NCBI GenBank assembly: GCA_049688395.1
Contig: JBAVKQ010000039.1
Span: 6,427-70,426 of the forward strand
Direction: 5' to 3'
Length of the DNA stretch: 64,000 nt
Origin: Prado023 sp049688395
GTDB lineage: Bacteria > Actinomycetota > Actinomycetes > S36-B12 > CAIYMF01
The translations under genes and the position numbers were made by a program. Shown one piece after another: positions 53,083-62,589 of the stretch. Numbering within the stretch: position 1 is the stretch's first letter; each line of letters starts with the position of its first letter. The notes beneath the pieces were generated by a model, which saw only the letters and a program-made list of their open reading frames with translations, searched no databases and was not told where the DNA came from.

Positions 53083-53487
53083 GGTCCAGGCGGCGGTCCA
53101 GGCGATGCACGCTGCGATCCATCGCCTGGTCGAATGCGACGCCGAATGCGTGCCCCTCACCCTGGTACCTCTGCCGGATGGCAGTGACACGTTCGGCAAC
53201 GAGTGCGAGCGACCCGAACTCGGTGAGGAGCGTGGCTGACGCCGCAGCTCTAGTCGTGGACCACGGTGGCTGCCGCGCGAGGTCGCCGAGGCGGTGTCTG
53301 CGTGCTCGAGCAGGTCGGCTTGGCGGGCATCGCCGCGACCAGCGCGGGCGCCGGGTTCGGAGGATCGGGATCGGCGGTGTTCGACCGTTCAGTCGCGGAC
53401 GGCCGTGCCCGTCTTGCCGACCCCGACCTGTGGTACCGCAGGCTGCCGGCCCACGCCTGTGGGGCTGCCGTTAGACGTTGGCGGTTG
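53083..53487. other. Gap ahead of the glycosyltransferase
   Basis: About 400 bp. The glycosyltransferase frame is open back to GTG 53266, but that extension lacks family similarity. The plus-strand piece AMHAAIHRLVECDAECVPLT is not recognised. Confidence 0.35.
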
Positions 53488-54789
53488 ATGTCTGGCCATT
53501 ATCAGGTTGTGGCCGTTACCGGGGTGATCACGCCGCTGAGCCTGGGAGGCCGGGCCGGCGAGTGGGCGCCGCAGCAGGCTCAGCCGCGGGTGGTGCTCGT
53601 CCCGCACCGCCTGGAGTTGCGCAAGGGGGGGTTGACCAAGGCGTGGTTGGGAAGGGCCCGGCTCTTCGCCTCGGCGGGGTGGTCTGTGCATCTGGCTCTG
53701 CTCAGCCCGGATCCGCAGCTCGACGAGACGTTGCGTGCCCTGCGGGGCGAGGGGCTGATCCCGGAGTCGGTCATCGTGCACCACTTCACCCGGGATCGCG
53801 GCCTGCCGCGTCGGGTGGCCACTCGGGTGCTGCGCAGCGGGCACGCCCGGCAGGTCGCGGGCTGGTTGGATCGGGTCGCCTCGGCCGGCGGCGCCGTGGT
53901 GTTCGCCGATTCGCCGCAGGCGTACTCCTTCCTGGCGTTGATGGGCAACCCGCGGGTGGCCAGGGTGTACGTGGTCCATCTGGCCCACCTGTCCGCCGAG
54001 GCCACCCGGCTGGAGGGCCGTCGCGTGATCGCCAACGGCCAGATGACGGGGCGGTTCAGCCAGGTGTCCGACGCCACGATGCGAGCGGCGGATCGCATCG
54101 TTGTGCTCACCGATGCCCAGAAGGAGGACTTCCAGCTGCGGTGGGGGACGGATCTGCCGGTCGCGGTCATCCCGCACTGCGCGGACCAGGTCGCGGCACC
54201 TGATGCCCGCTACGACCCGCGGCTCGTGGTGGTGCTCGGTCGGCTGGACTACTACAAGCGCTGGGACCATGCGATCCGCATCATGGCCCGGGTTCTTCGC
54301 AGCGTCCCCGACGCACGGCTGCGGATCTACGGACAGGGCGAGGACCTCGATCGGCTGCGGGCGCTCACCGAGGAGTTGGGCCTGACCGGGTCGGTGACCT
54401 TCGCCGGCTACACGACCTGCCCGCTCGAGGTGATGGCCGGGGCGGCGTGCGTGATCAGCACGACCCGGCGGGAGGCCATGCCACTGACCCTTCTCGAGAC
54501 CCTTGCGGTCGGTACCCCTGTCGTGGTCTACGACGTCCGCTACGGCCCACGTGAGGTAGTCCGCGACGGTGTCGACGGATTCGTGGTACCCGCACACGAC
54601 ATCAAGGCTGCGGCCCACGCGGTCGTACGCCTGCTGACCGAACCCGATCTCCGGGACCGGATGTCGCAGTCCGCCCGCGAGGTGACCGCACGGTTCAGCC
54701 GGGAGGCCCACGATGAGGCCTGGCTGGCACTGGGACGCGACCTGTACGAGCAGCGGGTGAGGGCCCTCGGTCGACCCGGCCCCACCTGA
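53488..54789 (+). CDS. GT4-family glycosyltransferase
   Basis: A 433-residue GT-B enzyme from ATG 53488 (an upstream GTG 53266 would add 74 residues). The Rossmann-like N-domain contains RVVLVPHRLELRKGGLTKAW and the linker RIVVLTDAQKEDFQLRWG. The C-domain holds VVLGRLDYYKRWDHAIRIMA, LRIYGQGEDLDRLRAL and the nucleotide-sugar motif region REAMPLTLLETLAVGTPVVV. The pattern resembles poly(glycerol-phosphate) alpha-glucosyltransferases (TagE-like), but the acceptor is not known. Confidence 0.88.
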   Translation: MSGHYQVVAVTGVITPLSLGGRAGEWAPQQAQPRVVLVPHRLELRKGGLTKAWLGRARLFASAGWSVHLALLSPDPQLDETLRALRGEGLIPESVIVHHFTRDRGLPRRVATRVLRSGHARQVAGWLDRVASAGGAVVFADSPQAYSFLALMGNPRVARVYVVHLAHLSAEATRLEGRRVIANGQMTGRFSQVSDATMRAADRIVVLTDAQKEDFQLRWGTDLPVAVIPHCADQVAAPDARYDPRLVVVLGRLDYYKRWDHAIRIMARVLRSVPDARLRIYGQGEDLDRLRALTEELGLTGSVTFAGYTTCPLEVMAGAACVISTTRREAMPLTLLETLAVGTPVVVYDVRYGPREVVRDGVDGFVVPAHDIKAAAHAVVRLLTEPDLRDRMSQSAREVTARFSREAHDEAWLALGRDLYEQRVRALGRPGPT

Positions 54790-54967
54790 AGTCCCGAGAG
54801 CCGGTGAGCGGGCAGTGTTCTTCCGCAGGAAGTACCTCGATGCATGCGCAAGGCCGAGGACGTGGTTGAAGTCGAAGAACTCGGTTGCCGTTACTGAAGG
54901 ACCAAGCACAAGCGCGCCTCCAAGACCACGAGGTCCGCGTAGTCACGCAGCCGACCCGTTCGCGCCG

Positions 54968-55366
54968 TTACGGCCTGTCATCGGCAACCCCGGGGACGTA
55001 TGGAATCAACCCGAGTTCGAAGGCCCGCACTTGAAATCGCACTGGCGCGAGCCGGACATCGACCAGTAGCCCGTCGACCTCCAGCAGCCAGGTCAACGGG
55101 CTGGCCTCAATCAGGTCACGGCGCATGAACTCGCCATCGAAGTGGCTCAGCGCCAGGGTGTCGCGGATCAGCCTGGCCTTGTTCGCCATCGTGTGCTTCT
55201 TCACGCCCAACCACCCGCTGAGCTGGTCGGCGGTCGCAAGCGGCGTCTGCTCAGGGTCGAACACGAAGTTCAGCTGGCCGACGGCATAGACGACTCCGGC
55301 GGCCCGCATGCCCAGGTCGCAGCGAGTCAGCGGGGAGGGTCGCTTCCGGCCGAGCTTGCCCACCAC
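54968..55366 (-). CDS. DUF6398 domain protein
   Basis: A 132-residue product. KRPSPLTRCDLGMRAAGVVY, AVGQLNFVFDP, ADQLSGWLGVKKHTMANKAR and MRRDLIEASPLTWLLEVDGL match the DUF6398 pattern in order; a helix-turn-helix-like segment (LSGWLGVKKHTM) suggests nucleic-acid contact. The frame is open further upstream (residues WCRR before the GTG), so the N-terminus may be missing. Confidence 0.8.
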   Translation of the reverse strand: MVGKLGRKRPSPLTRCDLGMRAAGVVYAVGQLNFVFDPEQTPLATADQLSGWLGVKKHTMANKARLIRDTLALSHFDGEFMRRDLIEASPLTWLLEVDGLLVDVRLAPVRFQVRAFELGLIPYVPGVADDRP

Positions 55367-55386
55367 CCTGCGACACCAGGACTCCT

Positions 55387-55413
55387 GATGGCGCCATCGT
55401 TTGTGTGGCGCCA
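55387..55413. promoter_or_regulatory. Twin palindromes upstream of the DUF6398 gene
   Basis: GATGGCGCCATC (55387-55398) is perfect, and TGGCGCCA recurs at 55406-55413, 17 bp centre to centre. The two sites lie 21 bp upstream of the DUF6398 start. They could bind a dimeric regulator twice on one DNA face, if not part of coding sequence. Confidence 0.4.
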
Positions 55414-55672
55414 GGGTCGATTCTCAGTAGTTGTCCACAGGGCTTGAAAGCGGCGAGATGATATCGACGCAAGTCAGGCGTCGGCCGCCTGAGAGTGATC
55501 AGCATCAGTCGGCTTCGCTGCTCCAGCTGACGCTGGTGGAGAGCGAGCGCATGCTCGGCCCCGGTCATCCCTCGACGCTGACGACGGAGCGAACCTTGCC
55601 CACGCCTACCTGCAACCTGCTCGTGCGTCGCCACCAACACAGGGATCGGGCCCTCCGGTACGGTCGGGCAGT

Positions 55673-56851
55673 GTGAACGCACTGGATATCGGCCGGATCG
55701 CGTTGGGTCTGGTGGTGCTCGTCGGTGGTGGTGAACTCCTGGTTCGCGGCGCTTCGGCGTTGGCGGCCCGGTGGGGGCTGAGCCGCCTGGTCGTGGGACT
55801 GACGGTCGTCGCGGTCGGGACCTCGGCGCCGGAGTTCGCGGTCACCGTCGGCGCGGTGCTGCGTGACGAAACGGATTTGGCGGTCGGCAATGTGGTCGGG
55901 TCCAACATCGCCAACGTGCTGCTCATCCTGGGCCTGGCCGCGGTGGTCCTGCCCTTGGCGGTCAAGGCACAACTCGTCCGCGTCGAAGTGCCTGCGATGA
56001 TCGTGTTCTCCGGGGTGTTCCTGCTGTGTGCCCTGGACGGGCGCGTCTCCACCCTGGACGGGCTCTTGCTGCTCGGTCTGTGGCTGGCCCACACCACCGT
56101 GACCGTGGTCCTGAGCCGCCGCGACACCGCACCGTCAACTGCACGCCGCGACCAGGTTGACACCCCTGACCAGAGACCGCCCGAACCGACGCAGGACGGT
56201 TCCTCGACCGGCGACTCGGACTCGGGGGCGGCCCGGCCCCCGAAAGGCACACTCAGTGTGCTGCTCATCGCGGCCGGTATCGCCCTGCTCGTCGCAGGAG
56301 CCAACCTGTTGGTCACCGGCGCCGTGAACACCGCGACCTCCCTGGGGGTCGACGGCCTGGTCATCGGACTCACCGTGGTCGCGGTCGGCACCTCACTACC
56401 CGAACTGGTCACCTCCATGGTCGCTGCGATCCGCGGCGAATCGGACATCGCGATCGGTAACGTGGTGGGCAGCTGCATCGCCAACATCGGGCTCGTCCTG
56501 GCCGTCCCCGTCGTCTTCTCCGGCGGTGGGATCCCCGTCGCGCCCGCCGCGATTGCCCTGGACATCCCGTTGATGGTGGCCACTGCCCTCGTCGTGTTGC
56601 CCATCGTTTTCACCGGGTTCACCGTGCAACGGTGGGAAGGCGCACTGTTCGTCGCGCTCTACGTCGCCTACGCGACCTACCTCGTGCTCAACGCCACCGG
56701 ACATCAGGCCCTGACCGGGTTCACCCAGACCATGGTGTTCTTCGTCCTGCCCCTCATCGTGGTCACCCTCATCACCACCCTCGTCCACGACCTGCACCGT
56801 CGAGCCACCCGGCACAACGCCCCTGCCGAACCCAAAGGAGAGGCTGCATAG
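55673..56851 (+). CDS. Calcium/sodium antiporter (CaCA family)
   Basis: A 392-residue membrane protein from GTG 55673. Both alpha repeats are complete: GLTVVAVGTSAPEF...NVVGSNIANVLL and GLTVVAVGTSLPEL...NVVGSCIANIGL, with the ion-binding Glu in each (APEF, LPEL). About eleven spans surround a central hydrophilic loop (RRDQVDTPDQRPPEPTQDGS). This is a YrbG-like exchanger of Ca2+ for Na+ or H+. Confidence 0.94.
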   Translation: MNALDIGRIALGLVVLVGGGELLVRGASALAARWGLSRLVVGLTVVAVGTSAPEFAVTVGAVLRDETDLAVGNVVGSNIANVLLILGLAAVVLPLAVKAQLVRVEVPAMIVFSGVFLLCALDGRVSTLDGLLLLGLWLAHTTVTVVLSRRDTAPSTARRDQVDTPDQRPPEPTQDGSSTGDSDSGAARPPKGTLSVLLIAAGIALLVAGANLLVTGAVNTATSLGVDGLVIGLTVVAVGTSLPELVTSMVAAIRGESDIAIGNVVGSCIANIGLVLAVPVVFSGGGIPVAPAAIALDIPLMVATALVVLPIVFTGFTVQRWEGALFVALYVAYATYLVLNATGHQALTGFTQTMVFFVLPLIVVTLITTLVHDLHRRATRHNAPAEPKGEAA

Positions 56852-57237
56852 GGGTGTTGGCAAGGGGCGGCCCGACGAAGTGCCGTTCTGTGTGTCCTGG
56901 CCCACGGGGCCCGGCTTCTCCGGCCGCCGTGTCCAGCTGATTGGCTCTGGGTAGGCCCTGGGGCCAGTGCGTGCTGGTGTTCGTCGCGATGTTGGGAGGA
57001 TGGCGGACCTCAGCCGACGACTGGCTCTGGGCTCCGACCACGTTGCATGCCCATCACTTGGGCTTGGGCATGCTCTCGCAGCCGTGGGAGGGCCGGTGTC
57101 GATTCTCGAACTCCCGCCAGCGCTGGGGCATCCAAGAAGGCAGCCCGACCGTCCGCGACAGCAGGACGGCGCCGACCTTCCAGAGACGTCGAGGGACGTC
57201 TCGTGCGCATTCCGCCTTTGAGTCGGACAATGGAGGG
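56852..57237. other. Gap with relative of the 31-kb inverted-repeat arm
   Basis: 56856-56885 (GTTGGCAAGG...ACGAAGTGCC) is a diverged, one-base-longer version of the arm at 31089-31118. No partner arm or gene is seen in the rest. Confidence 0.45.
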
Positions 57238-57759
57238 ATGGAATCGAACGTGGACATGGACCCGACCACCCGGCACCGGGCCCAACCGGTGCGTGCCCGG
57301 CGCCTGCGCTGGACCGCAGCGGCCGCGGGGGCAGCGCTGCTGCTTGGCGGCTGTGGGGCAGCCGATGTCGCCCAGCAGAAGGCCGAGCAGGCCGTGGACG
57401 CCATCGGCGGGTCGGCGCGGGCGCAAGCCGAGGCGCTGCTCGACGAGGCGGTGGGCGCCCTGCCTGGCGCGCAACTGCAGGTCTCGGCTGAGAACCGTGC
57501 CGCCTTCGAGGACCTGCGTACGGAGCTCGAGCAGGTCAACAGCCAGGCCGTCGCCCTCCTAGTGGCACCGCAGGACCTCAGCGAGGCTGCGCTGGCGCCA
57601 CTGCTGGAGCAGCTCACTGCCCTGCAGTCCTCGGTACAGGAGCGGGCTGCCTCGCTGACCGGAATCTCCGTCGAGGAGCAGAAGGCATGGGCCGACCTGG
57701 CGCAGTCCGTGCAGGCCACCACGGATCAGGTGGGATCCCTGGCCGCACTGCTGGGATAG
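57238..57759 (+). CDS. Lipoprotein with helical domain
   Basis: A 173-residue product from ATG 57238. The lipobox LLGGC ends the signal peptide (TAAAAGAALLLGGCGAADVA), so it should be lipid-anchored outside the membrane. The mature part is Ala/Glu/Gln-rich and helical (FEDLRTELEQVNSQAVALLV, WADLAQSVQATTDQVGS), perhaps coiled coil. No family is recognised. Confidence 0.72.
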   Translation: MESNVDMDPTTRHRAQPVRARRLRWTAAAAGAALLLGGCGAADVAQQKAEQAVDAIGGSARAQAEALLDEAVGALPGAQLQVSAENRAAFEDLRTELEQVNSQAVALLVAPQDLSEAALAPLLEQLTALQSSVQERAASLTGISVEEQKAWADLAQSVQATTDQVGSLAALLG

Positions 57760-58510
57760 GCGACCCGCGCCGGCCGGATCGATCGAATCACCCACGTCCC
57801 CGCATCGACTCCCCGCCAACGTCACACTCGCATGGCTCGACCGGCCCTCGGAGGGTCGACGCCCGCAGCCCCAAACGCGGGCACCAGGCCCGGTCGCAGT
57901 GGAGTGGCGATCGGGGCCGGGTGGGGTTCGAGGCAGCGAGCGGTTGGGAACGGCGCGCGCTTCAAGTACCGGCCAAGCTGGCACGACACCTGCGTGCCTG
58001 GCGGCGGGCGCAGGCCGCCCAGCGTCTGGCCGCTCAACCATGGCCCGTCGCCAGCCCCGTTTCCCGGCAACCGCAGCCTGCGGTGAGCGGGCAGGGAAAG
58101 AGTCAGGGGCAGGGGCAGGGGCGAGAACGGCCAAGCAGCCCCGCTCGTCGCGCTCACGGGCGCGGTTCGATCTATCGATGTGGTTCGGGTCGAACCCGTG
58201 ACCGCGGGCGGTCGCCAAGAACGGTTCGCGGTCATGGCAGGCGTCGGGTTCGGCGCGCAGATGATGCGCGACGTTCCCAAGGACCTCGAGTCCAGTGTGG
58301 GCTGGTCCTGTCCTGTCCCGTCGTATCTGACTCAAACGTTCTGGATCTGAACCATTAGCTCGGTCGTCCCATGAAGTTGACTCATCCAGCTGGTCTCCCG
58401 TCGGTCCCAGATTCTCGGCCATTGCTACCGGGAGGCCGGGTCGAGCGCCCGCTGATCTGCGGCGTTCCCGGCGTGGGTTGGCACTGTGGTGGCGGTGCCC
58501 GGCCCTGGGA
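57760..58510. other. Decayed region without recognised gene
   Basis: About 750 bp of high-GC DNA with long but random-looking frames. A GGGGCA tandem run is near 58098-58115. It separates the lipoprotein from the ISKra4 remnant. Confidence 0.4.
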
Positions 58511-58941
58511 TCACTTGGTGGCGGTGAGCCACCCGAACTCGCTGGTGATCCGCAGTCCGAGGCCGGGGACGACGGCGTCGGCGAAGGCTTCTTCCAGAAC
58601 CTGCCGGAACCCCGTCTCGCCGATTGCTCGATCGCCGGGAAGGATGGCCCCGCAGCAACCGCTGCGCGGGTGAAGGTGCCCAAGTGGGGGAATTCGTTCG
58701 TGACCGAGGCGGATCCCCGGTCGAGGGTGCAGTCGGGGCAGGGGACCCCGCCGGCCAGGGCGTCGTCGACCTGCGCCGCGACCATCGAGTCCTGCACCGC
58801 GGCCAGCAGGTCCTTGGCCTGCCCGACCCGCAGGCCCAGGTTGTCCCCGGACAAGGGCCCGCGCTCCAGCGCGAACACTTCCCGGACCACGACCGGCTCC
58901 CCGCCGCCGGCGTCGAGCGTTATCTGCACCGTCATCCTCAT
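58511..58941 (-). pseudogene. ISKra4-type transposase N-terminal remnant
   Basis: ATG 58941 starts MRMTVQITLDAGGGEPVVVR, then ERGPLSGDNLGLRVGQAKDL and ALAGGVPCPDC, the N-terminal pattern of ISKra4 transposases. Similarity ends near 58660, and a different frame continues as AFADAVVPGLGLRITSEFGW to 58511. No catalytic DDE region remains. Its start overlaps the upstream gene's stop. Confidence 0.7.
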
Positions 58942-59567
58942 GCCTGGCCCCCCGGGCGGCCGCGGACCAGCGAACGGTTGAGCCCGGCCCGGTCGAAGTG
59001 ATCAAGACCGAGCCATGTGCGCAGGCCGTCCAGCTCGTCGCGGTGCTCGGGCAGACCGGCCCGATCGGCTGCGATATCCAGGACCCGCTCGGCCACCTCA
59101 ACAATGGTGTGCCGCGCCCGGAACGCCAGATACTCCCACGCCCCCAAGCATCGAGGCGGTGGTCCGGCCCGCCGCCCGTCCGTGCACGTGGCGTCCTGCC
59201 GCGATACCGGCGCAAGGACCTGCTCGACGCGCAACTGCAGCCGCCAGCCCGCGGTGAAGTCGTACTCGTAGCGGAACCTCTCACCGGACCGCCGGCCGAA
59301 GCGGGACAATCCGACCAGGTGCGGGTCGTCGCTGAAGCCGATCCCGCCCACGTACCCGATCCCGTACTCCCGGCCATGGATAACGAAGCGATGCAGGTGC
59401 TCGCCGTCCCAGCCGAACGCCAGCTGCAGGACCTCGTGCAGTCGCGCGATGCTCGTGCCGCCGGGGATCAGCAGCCGGCGCCACACGAGCGGGCTAACCC
59501 CCTCCAGAACGACCCGGAACTGGAACCCGGCCGCACAGTCGTCAGCAACCTCTTGTCGTTCCACCAT
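58938..59567 (-). CDS. Plasmid pRiA4b ORF-3 family protein
   Basis: About 209 residues from ATG 59567 (59606 is an alternative). The family pattern is clear: FRVVLEGVSPLVWRRLLIPG, ARLHEVLQLAFGWDGEHLHR and YEYDFTAGWRLQLRVEQVL, with a cysteine-containing loop and GPPPRCLGAWEYLAFR. Function unknown; it often travels with mobile elements, here with an ISKra4 fragment downstream (ATGA overlap). Confidence 0.88.
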   Translation of the reverse strand: MVERQEVADDCAAGFQFRVVLEGVSPLVWRRLLIPGGTSIARLHEVLQLAFGWDGEHLHRFVIHGREYGIGYVGGIGFSDDPHLVGLSRFGRRSGERFRYEYDFTAGWRLQLRVEQVLAPVSRQDATCTDGRRAGPPPRCLGAWEYLAFRARHTIVEVAERVLDIAADRAGLPEHRDELDGLRTWLGLDHFDRAGLNRSLVRGRPGGQA

Positions 59568-59606
59568 CGGAGCCTCCACGGCCAGCAGGTACGGCCCCAA
59601 AGCCAA

Positions 59607-59790
59607 CCGATGAGGACTCAGCCACCGTATTCACATCCCCCTGGCTGAGGTCCGCCCGAAAGAAGGCCCCGCACTCAGCCCGCAGAGCGCCTCCCACGGT
59701 TTGTCCCGCTCTCGTACGGGGCTTGTGCGTGGCCCGTCGCATTTGGTTGGCGGTGAGCCCGTGCCCTCGGTTCAGGATCGGAAGCGCGGA
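59607..59790. other. Short gap
   Basis: No gene seen between the pRiA4b ORF-3 gene start and the M3 peptidase remnant. Confidence 0.3.
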
Positions 59791-60024
59791 TCAGTCGTTG
59801 AGCCAGGCTTCGAAGGGCTGGAATGAGGAGGGGCGGCCGAGGAAGTCCACGATCAGGTCGGCGGCGTCCCGGGATCCGCCAGGTGTCAATACCTGGTCGC
59901 GGTAGCGTTTCGCCACGTCGGTGGCCATCAGGTCACCCCGGTCGAACGCGGAGAACAGGTCCTTCGCGATGATGAAGGACCACGTGTAGGTGTAGTACGC
60001 CGAGGAGTACTCGTTCAGGTCCCC
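59791..60024 (-). pseudogene. M3 metallopeptidase, C-terminal remnant
   Basis: The minus frame GDLNEYSSAYYTYTWSFIIA, DLFSAFDRGDLMATDVAKRY, DQVLTPGGSRDAADLIVDFL, GRPSSFQPFEAWLND and stop at 59791 is the C-terminal signature of thimet-oligopeptidase-like enzymes (GGS.DA..L..FLGR). The HExxH zinc site lies upstream in the family and is absent. The 5' side joins unrelated sequence near 60027. Confidence 0.82.
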
Positions 60025-60027
60025 CCG

Positions 60028-60386
60028 TCAAGGGAGCCACGGGACCGTTGGGCCATTCACCCCGCCAGAGGACGTACTGGCCGATCAAGACCGATACGGC
60101 GCGCTGCGCGAGGCGAATCTTCTCATCGAGAGGAGCGGCAGGCGCGATCGTAGTCAGAGTCCACACGATCTCCCAAGCGGGAGGGCGTCGCGCTCGAGTT
60201 CGTCACTCAGTAGGTAGTGAGTCGGTCGAGCGAGGGCACGCTGCTGCTGACAGTTGGCACCTTCACAGGGTGCCTTGATGCGCATGGCCATGCCGCGCTG
60301 GGGCGGTCTACTGGCGCGGAGTGCAGCATGCTTTCAGCATGGGTCGATCGGACCGGTGCCAGCCATCAGCTATGTGAGCGGTGTCC
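60028..60386. other. Gap with hairpin
   Basis: No intact gene. CGCTCGA ... TCACT and AGTGA ... TCGAGCG near 60189-60232 can pair in two steps (7 and 5 bp with an internal loop). It may be a terminator-like structure or chance. Confidence 0.35.
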
Positions 60387-61050
60387 TCAGGGGGCCAGGC
60401 CTGGGCCTGCCCGCAGGTGCCAGTGCCCAGCATCGGGCGGGGTGTGGTTGCCTTCCCCTTCGCTTGCGCCGCCGAGCAGTGCTCGGGTGAGTTGCTCGGT
60501 GTCGCTGAGCATCTCGGTCACGGCATCGGCCAGGACCTCGTTGTCGACGGGCTGCTCGGCTTCTGCGGCGATCAGCACGGTGCGCCGGGTCAGCTCTTTG
60601 AAGAACGATGCCGTCACCCCGCCGCACCGCCCGGCGGCATCGTCCAGAGCGGACGGGGTCACCGGCAGGTCCCGGGCGTAAAGCCCCAACAGCGCCCGGC
60701 GGGCCGCCTCGTCGGGCAGTGGGATCTCCACGGCCAGGTCGACCCGTCCCGGGCGTTGACCCAGTGCCGCCTCGAGCAGATCCGCGCGGTTGGTCGTGAG
60801 GATGAACGCCACGTCGGCCTCGGCGGTCAGCCCGTCCATCGCATCGAGCAAGGTGAACAGCAGCGGCTGCGGGCCCATGTGCATCTCGCGGTGCTCGGCG
60901 ATCAGGTCCGGAAGGCGAGCATCGTGAGCAAGGAACAGGACCAGGAGGACAACGCCCGGCGGGCCCGGGCCAGGGAGGTGGGCCACCCACCAAGCCGCCA
61001 TAGGTGGCCAGCACCGGCAGACACCGGGGACGGGCGACCCCCAACCGTCT
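60387..61050 (-). pseudogene. AAA+ ATPase, C-terminal half only
   Basis: DLIAEHREMHMGPQPLLFTL, LDAMDGLTAEADVAFILTTN, RPGRVDLAVEIPLPDEAARR and GGVTASFFKELTRRTVLIAA give the second half of a CDC48/FtsH-like AAA+ module (sensor 1 Asn in TTN, arginine finger in RPGR). The Walker A region is missing and the sequence before DLIAEH is unrelated. The stop is at 60387. Confidence 0.8.
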
Positions 61051-61353
61051 GCCGCAAGACCTTCGGCACAGGCGTGTCCTGACCAAACAACCGGAGGTTC
61101 ACCCTGCCCGGCCCCCGCCCCGCTCATCGAGGACGAGAACTGGGAAGCACCGCTCCCAGCGCGAGCAGCCGGCACCCGAATCCTGGTTGTGGGCAACGCC
61201 CTCCCCGTTGGTCACAAGCCACACCTACTTCCGGGGTCTTTCGCCAGGCTCCCCGGCCCACCTGGATCAGCCACGCCATCACTCGTCGGAGACGGACGGT
61301 TCATCCGAACAGAGGACATGCACTTCCCTCCGACGCTGGCTGCACCTACTCTG
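61051..61353. other. Gap ahead of secreted protein gene
   Basis: No gene. TACTCT (61347-61352) fits a -10 box placed seven bases before ATG 61360, so the following gene may be leaderless. Confidence 0.45.
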
Positions 61354-61992
61354 ATGCGCATGAAGACATCAAAGACAGGAATGCGTACCGTTATCGCCGC
61401 CGCCGCTGCGGGGGCACTGGTCCTCGGTTCGGCTGGTGGGGCGATGGCACACCCCGGCAAGTCCGACAAGGCCAAGGGGCCCAAGGTGTCGAACTCCGTT
61501 CCGATGACCAAGCTGCAGAGCGTCAATATCAAGCGTCACAAGAAGATCGACCTGGCCGACGTCACCGACACCACTGCGCTCAGACTGCGCGCGTCGGTGC
61601 ACAACTCCAAGAAGGTCAAGGCCGGGGACGCGCTCTCGTCGGTCGGCGTCACGCTGGCCGTCTACGACAAGAAGGTCAACGGCACGATGGTTGCGGGTTC
61701 GGAGTCCTCGGCGACCAACCTGGCTCTCAAGGAGCGCAAGAAGGCCCAGCGCAACCAGTTCTACGCCGGCTCTACGGTGATCTCCCAGGTGTGGACCCCT
61801 GACCAGGTCGCGGCGCTGGCCGGCAAGGTTGCCTCAGAGGGCAAGGCCTACATCTGCATCAGCGGCGTCACCACGCAATTCGACAGGTACTCCATGCAGA
61901 CCCGCAAGCGCCTGGGCACGAACGCGGACGGAAGTGACTTCAAGAAGAAGACCGTCCGCGACTGCGTCAAGGTGGTCAACTCGACCAAGTAG
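61354..61992 (+). CDS. Secreted basic protein of unknown function
   Basis: 212 residues from ATG 61354, or 210 from ATG 61360. The signal peptide is RTVIAAAAAGALVLGSAGGAMA with cleavage likely before HPGK (cited here in outline only). The mature protein is lysine-rich (KSDKAKGPKVSN, NIKRHKKIDLADVTD) with two cysteines (YICISG, RDCVKVV) that may form a disulphide. No family is recognised. It is the only clearly intact gene in the 58-62 kb region apart from the pRiA4b ORF-3 gene. Confidence 0.72.
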   Translation: MRMKTSKTGMRTVIAAAAAGALVLGSAGGAMAHPGKSDKAKGPKVSNSVPMTKLQSVNIKRHKKIDLADVTDTTALRLRASVHNSKKVKAGDALSSVGVTLAVYDKKVNGTMVAGSESSATNLALKERKKAQRNQFYAGSTVISQVWTPDQVAALAGKVASEGKAYICISGVTTQFDRYSMQTRKRLGTNADGSDFKKKTVRDCVKVVNSTK

Positions 61993-62300
61993 TCCTCCTG
62001 CTCCCCCCGGAGCAGCCGCAACCATGACCCGGCCACTCCACTCAAGAGGCGCGGGGCCACCCCGCTGCCGAACATCTTGCCGATCGTCCCGTGGGCGGAA
62101 ACCCGGAGCGAGGCGGGTGCTCGTCAGCGGGCGTGCGCGACGCGGCGGATCCCGATGACCCCGCCCGGTGCCTCCCGGGACGGGGGCCCAGCGGGGTGCG
62201 TCATTGTGGGAGCCGGTGAGCCTGTTGCGTGAACGTTCGAGGGCGTCGTTGAGGTCGGGCTCGTGACGGCTTGGGCCGTGCCAGATTGCTGCCGGCCAGG
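61993..62300. other. Gap without recognised gene
   Basis: About 300 bp between the secreted-protein gene and the resolvase remnant; nothing recognised. Confidence 0.35.
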
Positions 62301-62525
62301 TCACGTAGCGAGCGGGATCTCATCGTGCGACGCCGTGAGGTGGCCCATCGGGACTCGTAGGGGCGCTCGCTCCCGGATGCGCGTGCCCCCGACTACGCCT
62401 CGGCCTACATGGTCGACGTAGACCCGTTTCGAACTCACGCCGAGCGCGACTAGGGCCTCGCGTTGGGCGGTGAGGTCTTGCTCGTCGGTTTAGCAGCGCG
62501 CGTACCCGATAAACATTTCGGTCAT
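62301..62525 (-). pseudogene. Serine resolvase, N-terminal remnant with stop at catalytic Ser
   Basis: ATG 62525 gives MTEMFIGYARC, then TAA, then TDEQDLTAQREALVALGV and RVYVDHVG. In Tn3-type resolvases this segment is GYARVST, so the nucleophilic serine codon is now TAA. Similarity ends after about 40 codons. The left end of the IS4-type element lies 22 bp upstream of the ATG. Confidence 0.85.
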
Positions 62526-62547
62526 GGAAGAATGTAGCGGTTAGCCC

Positions 62548-62564
62548 CAATACCGTTCAATTAG
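62548..62564. repeat. IS4-type left terminal inverted repeat
   Basis: 17 bp; pairs with 63984-64000 with one mismatch. Confidence 0.9.
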
Positions 62565-62589
62565 AGTTACATGGGTGTAGTTTGGGGGT

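Noticed and set aside
57241..58500. 460-codon minus-strand frame antisense to the lipoprotein
   Set aside because: Only its first part (58660-58941, ISKra4-like) has protein similarity; the rest is an unrelated open frame.
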